From Tyzzerella sp. (GTDB lineage Bacteria; Bacillota; Clostridia; Lachnospirales; Lachnospiraceae): a stretch of DNA of 46,208 nucleotides. The notes under the pieces are model-generated. The model was not told the DNA's origin. It saw only the letters and a program-made list of their open reading frames with translations, and ran no database searches. The position numbers were made by a program, and so were the translations under genes. The stretch is from assembly GCA_017465565.1 (NCBI GenBank), contig JAFTWA010000021.1:1-46208 (forward strand), read 5' to 3'. Shown piece after piece: positions 1-7,933 of this stretch. The number at the start of each line of letters is the position of its first letter. Within the stretch, counting starts at the first letter, position 1.

Positions 1-157
1 ACTTCCAGAAGGAACAGAAATGTGTATGCCTGGTGACCACATCGAAATGACATGTGAACTTATCCATTCAGTAGCAATGGAAGAAGGTTTACGTTTCGCT
101 ATCCGTGAAGGTGGACGTACAGTAGGTTCAGGTGTTGTTAAAAACATCATCGAATAA
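1..157 (+). CDS. tuf: Elongation factor Tu, C-terminal end (partial)
   Basis: Reading from base 2, the frame encodes the last 51 residues of EF-Tu and ends in TAA at 155-157. The peptide contains [13 protein letters not shown] and ends in [12 protein letters not shown] plus a short tail, the conserved beta-barrel domain III of EF-Tu, which delivers aminoacyl-tRNA to the ribosome. The 5' part lies outside the window. A terminator follows about 35 bases downstream, so this is the end of its transcription unit. Confidence 0.97.
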   Translation, partial: LPEGTEMCMPGDHIEMTCELIHSVAMEEGLRFAIREGGRTVGSGVVKNIIE

Positions 158-191
158 TTCGAAATTCATCAATTTGCAGATGTAAAATATG

Positions 192-221
192 CCCTAGAAA
201 CTTAGGTTTCTAGGGTTTTTT
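192..221 (+). terminator. Rho-independent terminator after tuf
   Basis: CCCTAGAAAC and GTTTCTAGGG form a perfect 10-bp stem with a TTAG loop, followed by six T. It separates tuf from the PadR-controlled unit. Confidence 0.93.
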
Positions 222-255
222 AATTATTATGGATTGATAAAGAGGATATTTTTTA

Positions 256-284
256 TTGACAATATCGAGTGTCGATAATATAAT
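256..284 (+). promoter_or_regulatory. Sigma-A promoter of the DUF2812-PadR unit
   Basis: TTGACA at 256-261 and TATAAT at 279-284 are consensus elements with 17-bp spacing. A palindromic operator candidate occupies the spacer (263-277), so a bound repressor would block RNA polymerase. Confidence 0.88.
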
Positions 285-311
285 AGAAATAGGAAATATC
301 GATACTCGATA
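263..311. promoter_or_regulatory. Two copies of a TATCGA-3-TCGATA palindrome (probable PadR operator)
   Basis: TATCGA-GTG-TCGATA lies at 263-277, inside the promoter spacer, and TATCGA-TAC-TCGATA lies at 297-311, just after the start-site region. Their centres are 34 bp apart, about three helical turns. The PadR-family gene two reading frames downstream is the obvious candidate to bind them. Binding is inferred, not shown. Confidence 0.75.
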
Positions 312-349
312 AGTGGGGCTTATTCATAAATAGCGAAGGAGGTAATTCT

Positions 350-1609
350 ATGAGTGCAAAGATGAAAACAGTATTAAAAAGATTTGACTATATGCATTGC
401 GATGATTTTGCAAAGTACTTAAGTGACATGGCAGCAAAGGGTTGGCATTTCAAAGAATGGGGTGCTGGCTTGAAATTTGAGCAAGGTCAACCAGAGAGTG
501 CAATGTATGCAGTAGAAGTATTTTCAAAAGCTAGCGAAAATGACATGCGTCCAGAGCCAAAAACACAAGAGTTTGCAGAATATTGTGAAGCGGCTGGATG
601 GGAATTTATCGATGCTAAACAGAAATTCTGTATTTTTAAGAAGATAGAGGAAAGCGCTGTGGAGATGTTTACGCCGAAGGAACGTGTGGTGAACGCATTT
701 AAAGGAATGACGTCTGGTTCCGCTATTTTATCATTGGTTATATATGGCGCATATGCATTGCTTCAATGGATTGATACTATAAATAATTTTGAAAGGTATA
801 TCTTTTCTAATGTTTTGCTCCTTCCTTTTTTTGCTGGGAATATTTTGTTTTTGAGTCAAGTGTGTAGATTCATTTATGCATTTTGGAAAAAGAATCGTCT
901 TATACAAGCAATAAAAAAAGGCGAGGAGGTTTACCTTGGAAACTGTAAAGATAGTAAATTGCATATTTACATGCAAGATATCTATGGTGGAATTCTAATC
1001 GTATTATTTATGGCTTATATGATGATGATTGGGAAGATAGAATTTGTATTGGTGTATGTGATTGCTATTGCGATTTTAATGATTTTTTCTATTGTTATTG
1101 CTAAGATGCGCCCAGATAGCTATACTAATTTTAAGAGTCAAATCATATTTGGCCTTGTATTTGTGGTGACTCTAATTCCAGCAACAATAATTATTTCTGA
1201 TAATGATAACGATATGTTACAAAAAGATAAGCTTCCATTACAAATCTCAGATTATAGAGAATTTAATGAAGAGATAGAAAATGTAGATATTTATCATGAT
1301 GGGAATCCACTGGGAAGCAGGGAGACTTATTATATACTCTCTAAAGAAAATTGTGTACGCTATTACATTTACCGAACTGAACACGCATGGATTTTAGATA
1401 AAATATGGGAAACAGCATTAGATGCAAGGTTTAATGAAGGTGCAGTAGATTGTACAACAGATTGGACGGCAAAAAAGGCAGTACGTAATAAACTGGGAAC
1501 CTATTATGTAAGATATAATAATAGTATTCTTGTCTTTAGCGATGATGAAGACATATATTTATCGTCAGAACAAATTGATATTATCTGTGAAAAATTAAAT
1601 GTAAAGTAG
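350..1609 (+). CDS. DUF2812 domain membrane protein
   Basis: The 419-residue protein starts at ATG 350, behind an AGGAGG site at 339-344. Its first ~110 residues match the DUF2812 pattern: FDYM, then an AAKGWHFKEW-type motif, an EYCEAAGWEF motif and CIFKK. Several hydrophobic segments follow between residues ~125 and ~290 (for example around IVLFMAYMMMIG and FVLVYVIAIAILMIF), then a soluble C-terminal domain of ~120 residues. DUF2812 proteins are regularly paired with PadR regulators in Firmicutes, and here the PadR gene follows 8 bases later in the same unit. The usual order puts PadR first; here it is second. The molecular role of DUF2812 is unknown; a membrane function controlled by the PadR protein is inferred. 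Confidence 0.85.
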   Translation: MSAKMKTVLKRFDYMHCDDFAKYLSDMAAKGWHFKEWGAGLKFEQGQPESAMYAVEVFSKASENDMRPEPKTQEFAEYCEAAGWEFIDAKQKFCIFKKIEESAVEMFTPKERVVNAFKGMTSGSAILSLVIYGAYALLQWIDTINNFERYIFSNVLLLPFFAGNILFLSQVCRFIYAFWKKNRLIQAIKKGEEVYLGNCKDSKLHIYMQDIYGGILIVLFMAYMMMIGKIEFVLVYVIAIAILMIFSIVIAKMRPDSYTNFKSQIIFGLVFVVTLIPATIIISDNDNDMLQKDKLPLQISDYREFNEEIENVDIYHDGNPLGSRETYYILSKENCVRYYIYRTEHAWILDKIWETALDARFNEGAVDCTTDWTAKKAVRNKLGTYYVRYNNSILVFSDDEDIYLSSEQIDIICEKLNVK

Positions 1610-1617
1610 GTGAGTAT

Positions 1618-1926
1618 ATGGCAAGAGAACAATTTCAAACTCTAACAGAACCTATGTACTACATTTTACTAGCGTTAACAGAAGAGTGCTGTGGTGTTGA
1701 TATCATGGAAAAGGTAAAGACTATATCGCATGGGCGAGTGTTAGTGGGACCAGGAACATTGTACGCGATGTTGGCTAAATTTGAAGAGAATGGTGTAATT
1801 CGACTGACTGCATCAGAGGGGCGAAGGAAGTCTTATGTCATAACAGAAATGGGGCGCGAGATGTTGCAGAAAGAATATGATAGACTTTTAGTTATGGTAA
1901 GAGATGGTGAACAAATAGTATTTTAA
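1618..1926 (+). CDS. PadR family transcriptional regulator
   Basis: This is a 102-residue winged-helix protein. YYILLALTEECCGVDIMEKV is the recognition-helix region, VGPGTLYAMLAKFEENGVI is the PadR signature (PGTLY), and EGRRKSYVITEMGREML is the wing. It lacks the long C-terminal Vir-like dimerisation domain of PadR subfamily 1, so it is a short, subfamily-2-like member. A ribosome site AGGTGAG precedes ATG 1618. It is cotranscribed with the DUF2812 gene and probably represses its own promoter through the two palindromes at 263-311. Confidence 0.92.
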   Translation: MAREQFQTLTEPMYYILLALTEECCGVDIMEKVKTISHGRVLVGPGTLYAMLAKFEENGVIRLTASEGRRKSYVITEMGREMLQKEYDRLLVMVRDGEQIVF

Positions 1927-2165
1927 AAAGGCTTGAATAGAAAAAAGGAGCAGTTCAGTAGCAATGACAGAGGATTGTTATTCTATTTATTTAGAAACAG
2001 CAGGAAAATAGTTGGGGTGGGATTTTAATGAATTCCGCTCCATTGTTGTGTTTGAAGGCTTTTTGACTCTGTTAAATTTCTGGCAAAGAAATAAAGAAAA
2101 ACTTGTAAATATCTGAGTGTGTGCTATAATACGAATGGTTTTTTAAAAAATAAGGAGTGAGAAAT
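1927..2165. other. Intergenic region with the mrp operon promoter
   Basis: No convincing gene is present; only a 15-codon frame from 1964 with an AAGGAG site is visible. A likely promoter for the antiporter operon has TTGTAA at 2103-2108 and TATAAT at 2125-2130 with 16-bp spacing. The first gene begins about 36 bases after the -10 box. Confidence 0.55.
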
Positions 2166-2630
2166 ATGTATCTATTATTCTTTTTAGCGTGGATTATTTT
2201 CAATGGAAAAGTAACAGTAGAGATTACGATTTTGGGAATTGTAATTGCAGCCCTTGTATTTGCGTTTGTCTGCAAGTTCATGGATTACAGTCTACAAAAA
2301 GAGAAAGATTTCTATAAGAAAATCATGTTTCTTTTGGCATATGTAGTGCTGTTGGTGAAGGAAATTATTATTGCAAATCTGGCTGTGATTCACCTTGTTT
2401 TGGCGAGAAATGAAGTTGTAGAGCCGATTATTGTAAAATTCCGCACAAATCTACGTTCAGAGACTTTGCGAGTTATATTAGCAAATTCAATTACATTAAC
2501 TCCAGGGACGATTACGGTTTCGTTGGAGGAAGATGAATTGACTGTTCATTGCTTAGATAAGAGTCTGGCAGAAGGAATGGAAGATTCAATGTTTGTAAAA
2601 ATGTTAGAAAAAATGGAAAGAAGGGGGTAA
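2166..2630 (+). CDS. mrpE: Mrp antiporter subunit MrpE (MnhE/MbhA-like)
   Basis: The 154-residue protein has two hydrophobic N-terminal segments and a third around YVVLLVKEIIIANLAVI, then a conserved soluble C-terminus with the LANSITLTPGT motif typical of MrpE. ATG 2166 is preferred over GTG 2157 because AAGGAG overlaps the GTG and sits eight bases before the ATG. MrpE is a small membrane subunit of the multisubunit cation/proton antiporter, and here it opens the operon. In ordinary mrp operons mrpE is fifth; being first matches MbhA of membrane-bound hydrogenase clusters. Confidence 0.93.
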   Translation: MYLLFFLAWIIFNGKVTVEITILGIVIAALVFAFVCKFMDYSLQKEKDFYKKIMFLLAYVVLLVKEIIIANLAVIHLVLARNEVVEPIIVKFRTNLRSETLRVILANSITLTPGTITVSLEEDELTVHCLDKSLAEGMEDSMFVKMLEKMERRG

Positions 2631-2636
2631 GTGCAA

Positions 2637-2972
2637 ATGGAATTAGTACAGCGTTTTGAGTGGATTTTTCATATTATCTTAATTATATTAGCACTTATGC
2701 TTGTGCTTTGTCTGATACGAGCTATTATCGGACCAAGAATTGCTGACCGTCTGGTATCTGTCAATATGATGGGCACTATGGTTATGGTTATTATTTCTAT
2801 TTTGGCATTGATTATGGATGAAGGCTATTTGCTGGATATCTGTTTGATTTATGCTATGATTAGTTTCCTGGCTGTTGTAGTACTGACAAGAGTATACACG
2901 GGCGTTTATCTGGAAGCAAAGCAAAAGAAAGAGAAACAGAAACGGGAGGTGCAGAAAGATGAGACTCATTGA
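2637..2972 (+). CDS. mrpF: Mrp antiporter subunit MrpF (MbhB-like)
   Basis: The 111-residue protein has three predicted membrane spans. It contains the MrpF core RAIIGPRIADRLVSVNMMGT, then DICLIYAMISFLAVVVLTRV and a charged Lys-rich tail. ATG 2637 lies nine bases after AAGGGGG, so it is preferred over GTG 2631. The end overlaps the next gene by 14 bases, indicating translational coupling. Confidence 0.93.
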   Translation: MELVQRFEWIFHIILIILALMLVLCLIRAIIGPRIADRLVSVNMMGTMVMVIISILALIMDEGYLLDICLIYAMISFLAVVVLTRVYTGVYLEAKQKKEKQKREVQKDETH

Positions 2973-3312
2973 GTGGGCGCAGTTTATTGTAGGAACAGGC
3001 CTTTTGATTACGGGTTTGGGTATTTTTTTCATACAGCTATTGGGTGTATTCAAATTTAAATATATTTTGAACCGTATGCATGCTGCCGCTATGGGCGATA
3101 CTTTGGGAATTGGCATCTCCTTAGTTGGGCTCATGATTCTTACAGGGTTTAACTTTACGACCCTGAAGATGGGACTCATTATTGTGTTCTTGTGGCTTGC
3201 ATCACCAGTATCTTCGCATTTGATTGCGCGTCTGGAAGTGACGACAAACGAGCATTTGAAAGAGTTTTGTGAATTACCAGAGGATACAAAAGAGGAGGAA
3301 GAACAATGTTAA
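2959..3312 (+). CDS. mrpG: Mrp antiporter subunit MrpG (MbhC-like)
   Basis: The 117-residue protein has three membrane segments. The conserved MrpG pattern is visible: GTGLLITGLGIFFIQLLGV, the RMHAAAMGDTLGIG motif, and LWLASPVSSHLIAR. It overlaps mrpF by 14 bases and the following mbhD-like gene by 7 bases. It is a small membrane subunit of the antiporter complex. Confidence 0.93.
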   Translation: MRLIEWAQFIVGTGLLITGLGIFFIQLLGVFKFKYILNRMHAAAMGDTLGIGISLVGLMILTGFNFTTLKMGLIIVFLWLASPVSSHLIARLEVTTNEHLKEFCELPEDTKEEEEQC

Positions 3313-3563
3313 TATTTGAATACATATTACTTGGCTTTCTAGTTGTATGCGCTATTTCAGTTAGCTTTTCAAAAAATCTATTGAACTCTATTTTGATTTT
3401 TATGTCATACAGCCTGGTTATGTCGATTATCTGGATTTTACTGGAATCGCCTGACCTTGCGATTACAGAGGCAGCAGTAGGTGCTGGGGTAACGAGTTTA
3501 CTATTCTTTGTAACGCTTAAGAAGATTCATGCTATGAGGGAAGAAGGTGAAGAAGATGAGTAA
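3306..3563 (+). CDS. MbhD-like subunit (DUF4040; MrpA C-terminal segment)
   Basis: The 85-residue protein has three hydrophobic segments. The motif SPDLAITEAAVGAGVTSLLFFV matches the DUF4040/MbhD domain, which forms part of the C-terminal extension of canonical MrpA and is a separate subunit in Mbh complexes. It overlaps mrpG by 7 bases and the next gene by 8 bases. Its separate existence shows that the MrpA C-terminus is split into its own gene here. Confidence 0.88.
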   Translation: MLIFEYILLGFLVVCAISVSFSKNLLNSILIFMSYSLVMSIIWILLESPDLAITEAAVGAGVTSLLFFVTLKKIHAMREEGEEDE

Positions 3564-4527
3564 GCCTATTTCAGAAGAGGAATACAGAAAAGGTATGGCG
3601 AACCGTCTGAAGCAGTGGATTCTTGGTGAGGAGGATCCTTTGCTTGGAAATATGGAAATTCAGCAGCAGAATGAATATGTGCCGAATCAAAAGATGCTTC
3701 GCCGCCATAAGAAAGATAGAGACCGTGTGGTAAGGGATGTTCTCGACACCGAACATAACAAGCATTATAAGAGGTTTTTCCGCTTTTATAAAATTGCAGC
3801 AGTAGTAAGCTGTGTTGCGCTGATTCTGATTCTGCTTGTGGCAGTTTCTTATTTGCCGCCAGTTGGAAGTGCAGATAAACCGGTAAACAATGAAGTTTCA
3901 GCAAAATACATTGAAGACGGTATGCAGGAAACAGGGGCTGTTAATATCGTAACAGGTATGATTCTGGATTATCGTGCGTTTGATACCTTTGGAGAGTCGA
4001 ACGTACTTTTCATTGCCACATGTACCGTTCTTATTATGCTTCGAAATGATAGAAAAAAGGGAAAACACAGTGCAGAGGCAGAAGAAAAAAGAGATAGCTA
4101 TTATGAGCCAAAGGCAGACAGTATTCTGCAGAAGATTACCTTTGTTTTGTTCCCGATTATTGTAATCTATGGAATTTACGTAATTTTAAATGGGCACTTG
4201 TCGCCAGGTGGTGGTTTCTCGGGAGGCGCCATTATTGGAGCAGGATTAATTTTGTATTTAAATGCGTTTGGTTTTGAAAAAATAGGAAGATTCTTTACAG
4301 AAAAAACGCATAAATGGATAAGCTTTGCTGCACTTACATTTTATTGTTTGGCAAAAAGCTATTCCTTCTATACAGGTGCACATCACCTGGAAAGTGGGAT
4401 TCCACTTGGAACCCCAGGAGACATTATTAGCTCAGGGCTGATTTTGCCGCTTAATATCTGTGTAGGTCTCGTGGTAGCGTGTACCATGTATTCGTTCTAT
4501 GCGCTATTCCGGAAAGGAGGATATTAG
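3556..4527 (+). CDS. MbhE-MrpB (MnhB) fusion subunit
   Basis: The 323-residue protein starts at ATG 3556, with AGAAGG eight bases upstream. Residues 1 to ~77 are hydrophilic and highly charged (RRHKKDRDRVVRDV), unusual for this family. A membrane segment follows (~79-99), then an MbhE-like part with NIVTGMILDYRAFDTFGES. From ~185 to the end is the MnhB/MrpB domain with GHLSPGGGFSGG near residues 213-224, the family signature. MbhE and MrpB are separate in Mbh complexes, while in Mrp the MbhE part is the end of MrpA; here they are fused. The N-terminal extension could contact cytoplasmic partners; that is inference. Confidence 0.87.
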   Translation: MSKPISEEEYRKGMANRLKQWILGEEDPLLGNMEIQQQNEYVPNQKMLRRHKKDRDRVVRDVLDTEHNKHYKRFFRFYKIAAVVSCVALILILLVAVSYLPPVGSADKPVNNEVSAKYIEDGMQETGAVNIVTGMILDYRAFDTFGESNVLFIATCTVLIMLRNDRKKGKHSAEAEEKRDSYYEPKADSILQKITFVLFPIIVIYGIYVILNGHLSPGGGFSGGAIIGAGLILYLNAFGFEKIGRFFTEKTHKWISFAALTFYCLAKSYSFYTGAHHLESGIPLGTPGDIISSGLILPLNICVGLVVACTMYSFYALFRKGGY

Positions 4528-4528
4528 G

Positions 4529-4906
4529 ATGTTTGGAGAAAATCTTTTTGTGAACTATGGCGAAGCAGTAGCGATGATTCTATTCGGAATCGGGTTTGCG
4601 AATCTGCTTTTCCAGAAAAACTTAATTAAGAAAATTATTGGACTAAATATTATGGATACGGCTGTTTATCTTTTCCTTGCAGAGAAAGGATATATTACAG
4701 GACGTTTGGCACCAATCGTAGTAAATGGTGTGCAGGATGTAGAAACTTATATTAATCCAATTCCAAGTGGCCTTGTTCTCACAGGTATCGTAGTATCCGT
4801 TTCTGTAACGGCTCTGATGCTGTCACTTACGGTAAGACTTTACCGCAGATATCATACGCTGGATTTGGACGAAATATCAGCAAGACTCCGAAAGGAGGGC
4901 TTATAA
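4529..4906 (+). CDS. mrpC: Mrp antiporter subunit MrpC (NuoK-like)
   Basis: The 126-residue protein starts at ATG 4529, with AAAGGAGG eight bases upstream. It has three membrane segments and resembles NuoK/MrpC: NLIKKIIGLNIMDTAVYLFL, then the INPIPSGLVLTGIVVSVSVTAL motif that is diagnostic of MrpC (the P-x-P-x-ALVLTxIVI pattern). It sits two bases after the preceding stop codon and two bases before mrpD. Confidence 0.94.
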   Translation: MFGENLFVNYGEAVAMILFGIGFANLLFQKNLIKKIIGLNIMDTAVYLFLAEKGYITGRLAPIVVNGVQDVETYINPIPSGLVLTGIVVSVSVTALMLSLTVRLYRRYHTLDLDEISARLRKEGL

Positions 4907-4907
4907 A

Positions 4908-6422
4908 ATGGCTTTTGTACAAAACGTACCATTTTTCTCGATTATGCTCGCTATGTTTTCGGGGATTATTTCTTCTGTATTACCAGGAAAAATAGCAAGA
5001 CGACTCCATGGAGTTGTAACTACGATGATAGGGTTAATGTCTGCATGGCTGCTGGTATATTTATGGCAGTCAGATATTGGAAGCTATGTCTTTATGATGG
5101 GACATTTTCCGGCACCTTGGGGAAATGAAATCCGCGCAGGTGTACTGGAGGCAGGGATGGCACTGTTTTTCTGCGTGATTATGCTGCTTTCTGTACTAGG
5201 CGGAAGAAAGAAACGTTTCGATGAAATTGAAGTGTCGAAACATAATATTTACTATATTTTGACGAATTTACTTTTGGGAGCACTTTTGGCGCTGGTTTAC
5301 ACAAACGATATGTTTACTGCATATGTATTTGTGGAAATTACCACGATTGCAGCCTGTGGCCTTATTATGATTCGCCAGAACGGCCGTACCATTGAGGCGG
5401 CTGTCCGCTATATGATTATGAGTCTGCTTGGTTCCGGACTGCTCCTGATGGGAATCTGTATGCTTTATGATTTAACAGGACATCTTTTGATGTCTAATAT
5501 GCAGGAGTCCGTAACCCAGATTATGGAGGCGGGTACATATAGTATTCCAATGCTGATTACGATTGGACTTATGACAGTCGGAATTGCGATTAAGAGTGCG
5601 CTGTTCCCATTCCATGCATGGCTGCCAGATGCATATGGCTATTCCACTGTATCGTCTGCGGCGATTTTATCAAGCTTAGTTTCGAAAGGATACATTTTCC
5701 TTTTGATTAAGATTTTCTATCGTGTGATTGGGTTTGAGTATATTGCAGGAAGTCATATTCTGAACATCCTGTTCCTATTCGGACTTGGCGGCATGATATT
5801 CGGTTCTATCAGTGCTATTTGGGAGAAGGATATCCGAAGAATGATTTCTTTCTCATCGGTTGCCCAGATTGGTTACATTTTCATGGGCTTTGGTCTCGGA
5901 ACAGAAGCGGGTATGATTGCAAGTATTTTCCATATTCTTGCCCATGCCGCAACAAAATCGCTGCTTTTTGTGGCTGGTATCGGACTTACCGATGTTTCGG
6001 CTGGAAGCAGAAGCTTTTTCGATTTGACTGGAGCCGGATACCGAAATAAGGTGGCGGGAGTTGGTTTTGCCGTAGGTTCCTTATCTATGGTAGGGATTCC
6101 AATTTTCTCTGGCTTTGTAAGTAAGCTCCTATTTGCAGAGGCGGCGGTTGTCGACCCATCGTGGAGGATGTTCCCGACACTCATTGTACTGGCAATCAGT
6201 ACGATTCTGAATGCGATTTATTTCTTGAAGACCGTACTTCGTATTTACACACCGGAATCAGCCGCTGTGGAAGAGGAGAAAGGCTTTTATCGCATTACGT
6301 GGAAGGAGCAGAAATGGTATGCATTTACCATTGTGATGTTCATTGTGGTGAATTTGATACTTGGCGTGACTTCTCAGCCGATATTAGAAATAATCAAAGA
6401 AGGATTACATAACTTTGCGTAG
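4908..6422 (+). CDS. mrpD: Mrp antiporter subunit MrpD (proton-translocating, NuoN/L-type)
   Basis: The 504-residue, ~14-span protein belongs to the proton_antipo_M family. Residues needed for ion translocation are present: Glu143 in the YVFVEITT segment, Lys229 in GIAIKSALFPFHAWLP, the Lys of AHAATKSLLF, and the Lys of GFVSKLLF. The SAAILSSLVSKGYIFLLIK stretch is typical of MrpD/MbhH. It is the fourth from the end of the operon and the counterpart of MbhH in Mbh-type order. It probably exchanges H+ for Na+ across the membrane with the other subunits. Confidence 0.93.
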   Translation: MAFVQNVPFFSIMLAMFSGIISSVLPGKIARRLHGVVTTMIGLMSAWLLVYLWQSDIGSYVFMMGHFPAPWGNEIRAGVLEAGMALFFCVIMLLSVLGGRKKRFDEIEVSKHNIYYILTNLLLGALLALVYTNDMFTAYVFVEITTIAACGLIMIRQNGRTIEAAVRYMIMSLLGSGLLLMGICMLYDLTGHLLMSNMQESVTQIMEAGTYSIPMLITIGLMTVGIAIKSALFPFHAWLPDAYGYSTVSSAAILSSLVSKGYIFLLIKIFYRVIGFEYIAGSHILNILFLFGLGGMIFGSISAIWEKDIRRMISFSSVAQIGYIFMGFGLGTEAGMIASIFHILAHAATKSLLFVAGIGLTDVSAGSRSFFDLTGAGYRNKVAGVGFAVGSLSMVGIPIFSGFVSKLLFAEAAVVDPSWRMFPTLIVLAISTILNAIYFLKTVLRIYTPESAAVEEEKGFYRITWKEQKWYAFTIVMFIVVNLILGVTSQPILEIIKEGLHNFA

Positions 6423-6437
6423 AAAGGAGGAGATACA

Positions 6438-7916
6438 TTGAGTCATTCAGTGATAATTTTATTAGCTATATTCGTTCCGATTCTCTGGGGACTTGGTCTC
6501 CTCGTGAAACCGGAATTTAAAAACCGTAAAACACTCGTTGCAGTGGCGGGTGCAGGACTTGTTGCCACGGCAGTGCTGTCTATGGCGGTCATTGTAAGTG
6601 GTAAAATGGAGCTTATGCTGTTTTCGCTGGGAGAAAATATGAACATTTTCTTCCGTGTAGACAATGTGGGAAGAATGTTTGCCCTGATTGTGACGATTGT
6701 GTGGGTTCTTGCAGGCTTCTATGCGTTTGAGTATATGAAGCATGAGAAGGAAGAAAAACGCTATTTTGGATTCTATATGATGGTATTTGGTGTTTTACTT
6801 GCCTTGACTTTTGCTGGAAGCATGGTGACATATTATCTCTTTTATGAAATGATGACCCTGCTTTCTGTGCCGCTTGTACTGCATTCTAAAACAAGAGAAG
6901 CGATTATGGGTGGCTTGAAATACCTGTTTTACTCTCTTTTTGGAGCGTACATGGTTTTATTTGGAATCTATTTCTTAAACAAATATGCTTCGACCTTAGA
7001 TTTTCAGGCTGGCGGTGCCCTGGATATGAGTGCAGTCGCTGGAAACGAAGGATTGCTCTTAATTGTAGCGTTTTCTATGATCCTTGGATTTGGTGTGAAG
7101 GCTGGTATGTTTCCATTGCATGCGTGGCTTCCAACAGCCCACCCGGTGGCACCAGCACCAGCAAGTGCTGTAATGTCCGGAATTATTGTTAAGATGGGTG
7201 TACTTGGTATGCTCCGTGTAGTCTATTTTATGTTTGGAGCAGACTTCCTTCAAGGTACATGGGTTCAGAAAGCTTGGATGGTGCTTGCGCTAATTACGGT
7301 GTTCATGGGCTCAATGCTTGCATACCGTGAAAAGGTTTTGAAGAAACGTTTGGCATATTCCACAGTCAGCCAGATTTCATATATTTTATTTGGAATGGCA
7401 CTTTTGCAGCCGGAAGCACTGACAGGGTCTCTCCTTCATGTGGTTTTCCATGCAGTAATTAAATCCACACTTTTCATGTGTGCAGGTGCAATTATTTATA
7501 AGACTGGAAAGACAAATGTTTTGGAGGTTAAGGGAATAGGAAAAGAAATGCCAGTGACTATCTGGTGTTATACATTTGCTTCCCTGGCGCTGATTGGTAT
7601 TCCGCCAGCCAGCGGATTTATTAGCAAATGGTATCTTGCAATTGGTTCCCTTGATTCAGAAATTCATGTATTTTCATGGCTTGGACCAGTTGTGTTATTA
7701 ATTAGTGCACTTTTGACAGCAGGATATCTGCTCCCAATTACAATCAAAGGATTCTTGCCAGGGGCAGATTATGATTATGACAGTTTGAAGAAAAAAGAGC
7801 CGGTTAAAATGATGGTAATACCGCTTGTGGTGTTAGCAGCGCTTGCGATCCTTTTAGGGGTATTTCCAAATCCTCTGACAGACTTTATTTCTGAAATTGT
7901 AAACAGTGTTTTATAG
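6438..7916 (+). CDS. Second MrpD/NuoL-like antiporter subunit
   Basis: The 492-residue membrane protein begins at TTG 6438, seven bases after AAAGGAGG; no ATG fits as well. It belongs to the proton_antipo_M family. Glu137 (YLFYEMMTL), Lys221 (GFGVKAGMFPLHAWLP), the AHPVAPAPASAVMSG motif, the Lys of FHAVIKSTLF and the Lys of GFISKWYL are all conserved. Sequence patterns place it close to the next gene, so the two look like a tandem duplication. Adding a second MrpD-type subunit implies an extra ion channel in the complex. Confidence 0.9.
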   Translation: MSHSVIILLAIFVPILWGLGLLVKPEFKNRKTLVAVAGAGLVATAVLSMAVIVSGKMELMLFSLGENMNIFFRVDNVGRMFALIVTIVWVLAGFYAFEYMKHEKEEKRYFGFYMMVFGVLLALTFAGSMVTYYLFYEMMTLLSVPLVLHSKTREAIMGGLKYLFYSLFGAYMVLFGIYFLNKYASTLDFQAGGALDMSAVAGNEGLLLIVAFSMILGFGVKAGMFPLHAWLPTAHPVAPAPASAVMSGIIVKMGVLGMLRVVYFMFGADFLQGTWVQKAWMVLALITVFMGSMLAYREKVLKKRLAYSTVSQISYILFGMALLQPEALTGSLLHVVFHAVIKSTLFMCAGAIIYKTGKTNVLEVKGIGKEMPVTIWCYTFASLALIGIPPASGFISKWYLAIGSLDSEIHVFSWLGPVVLLISALLTAGYLLPITIKGFLPGADYDYDSLKKKEPVKMMVIPLVVLAALAILLGVFPNPLTDFISEIVNSVL

Positions 7917-7933
7917 AGGGGATGAGGTGTGTT

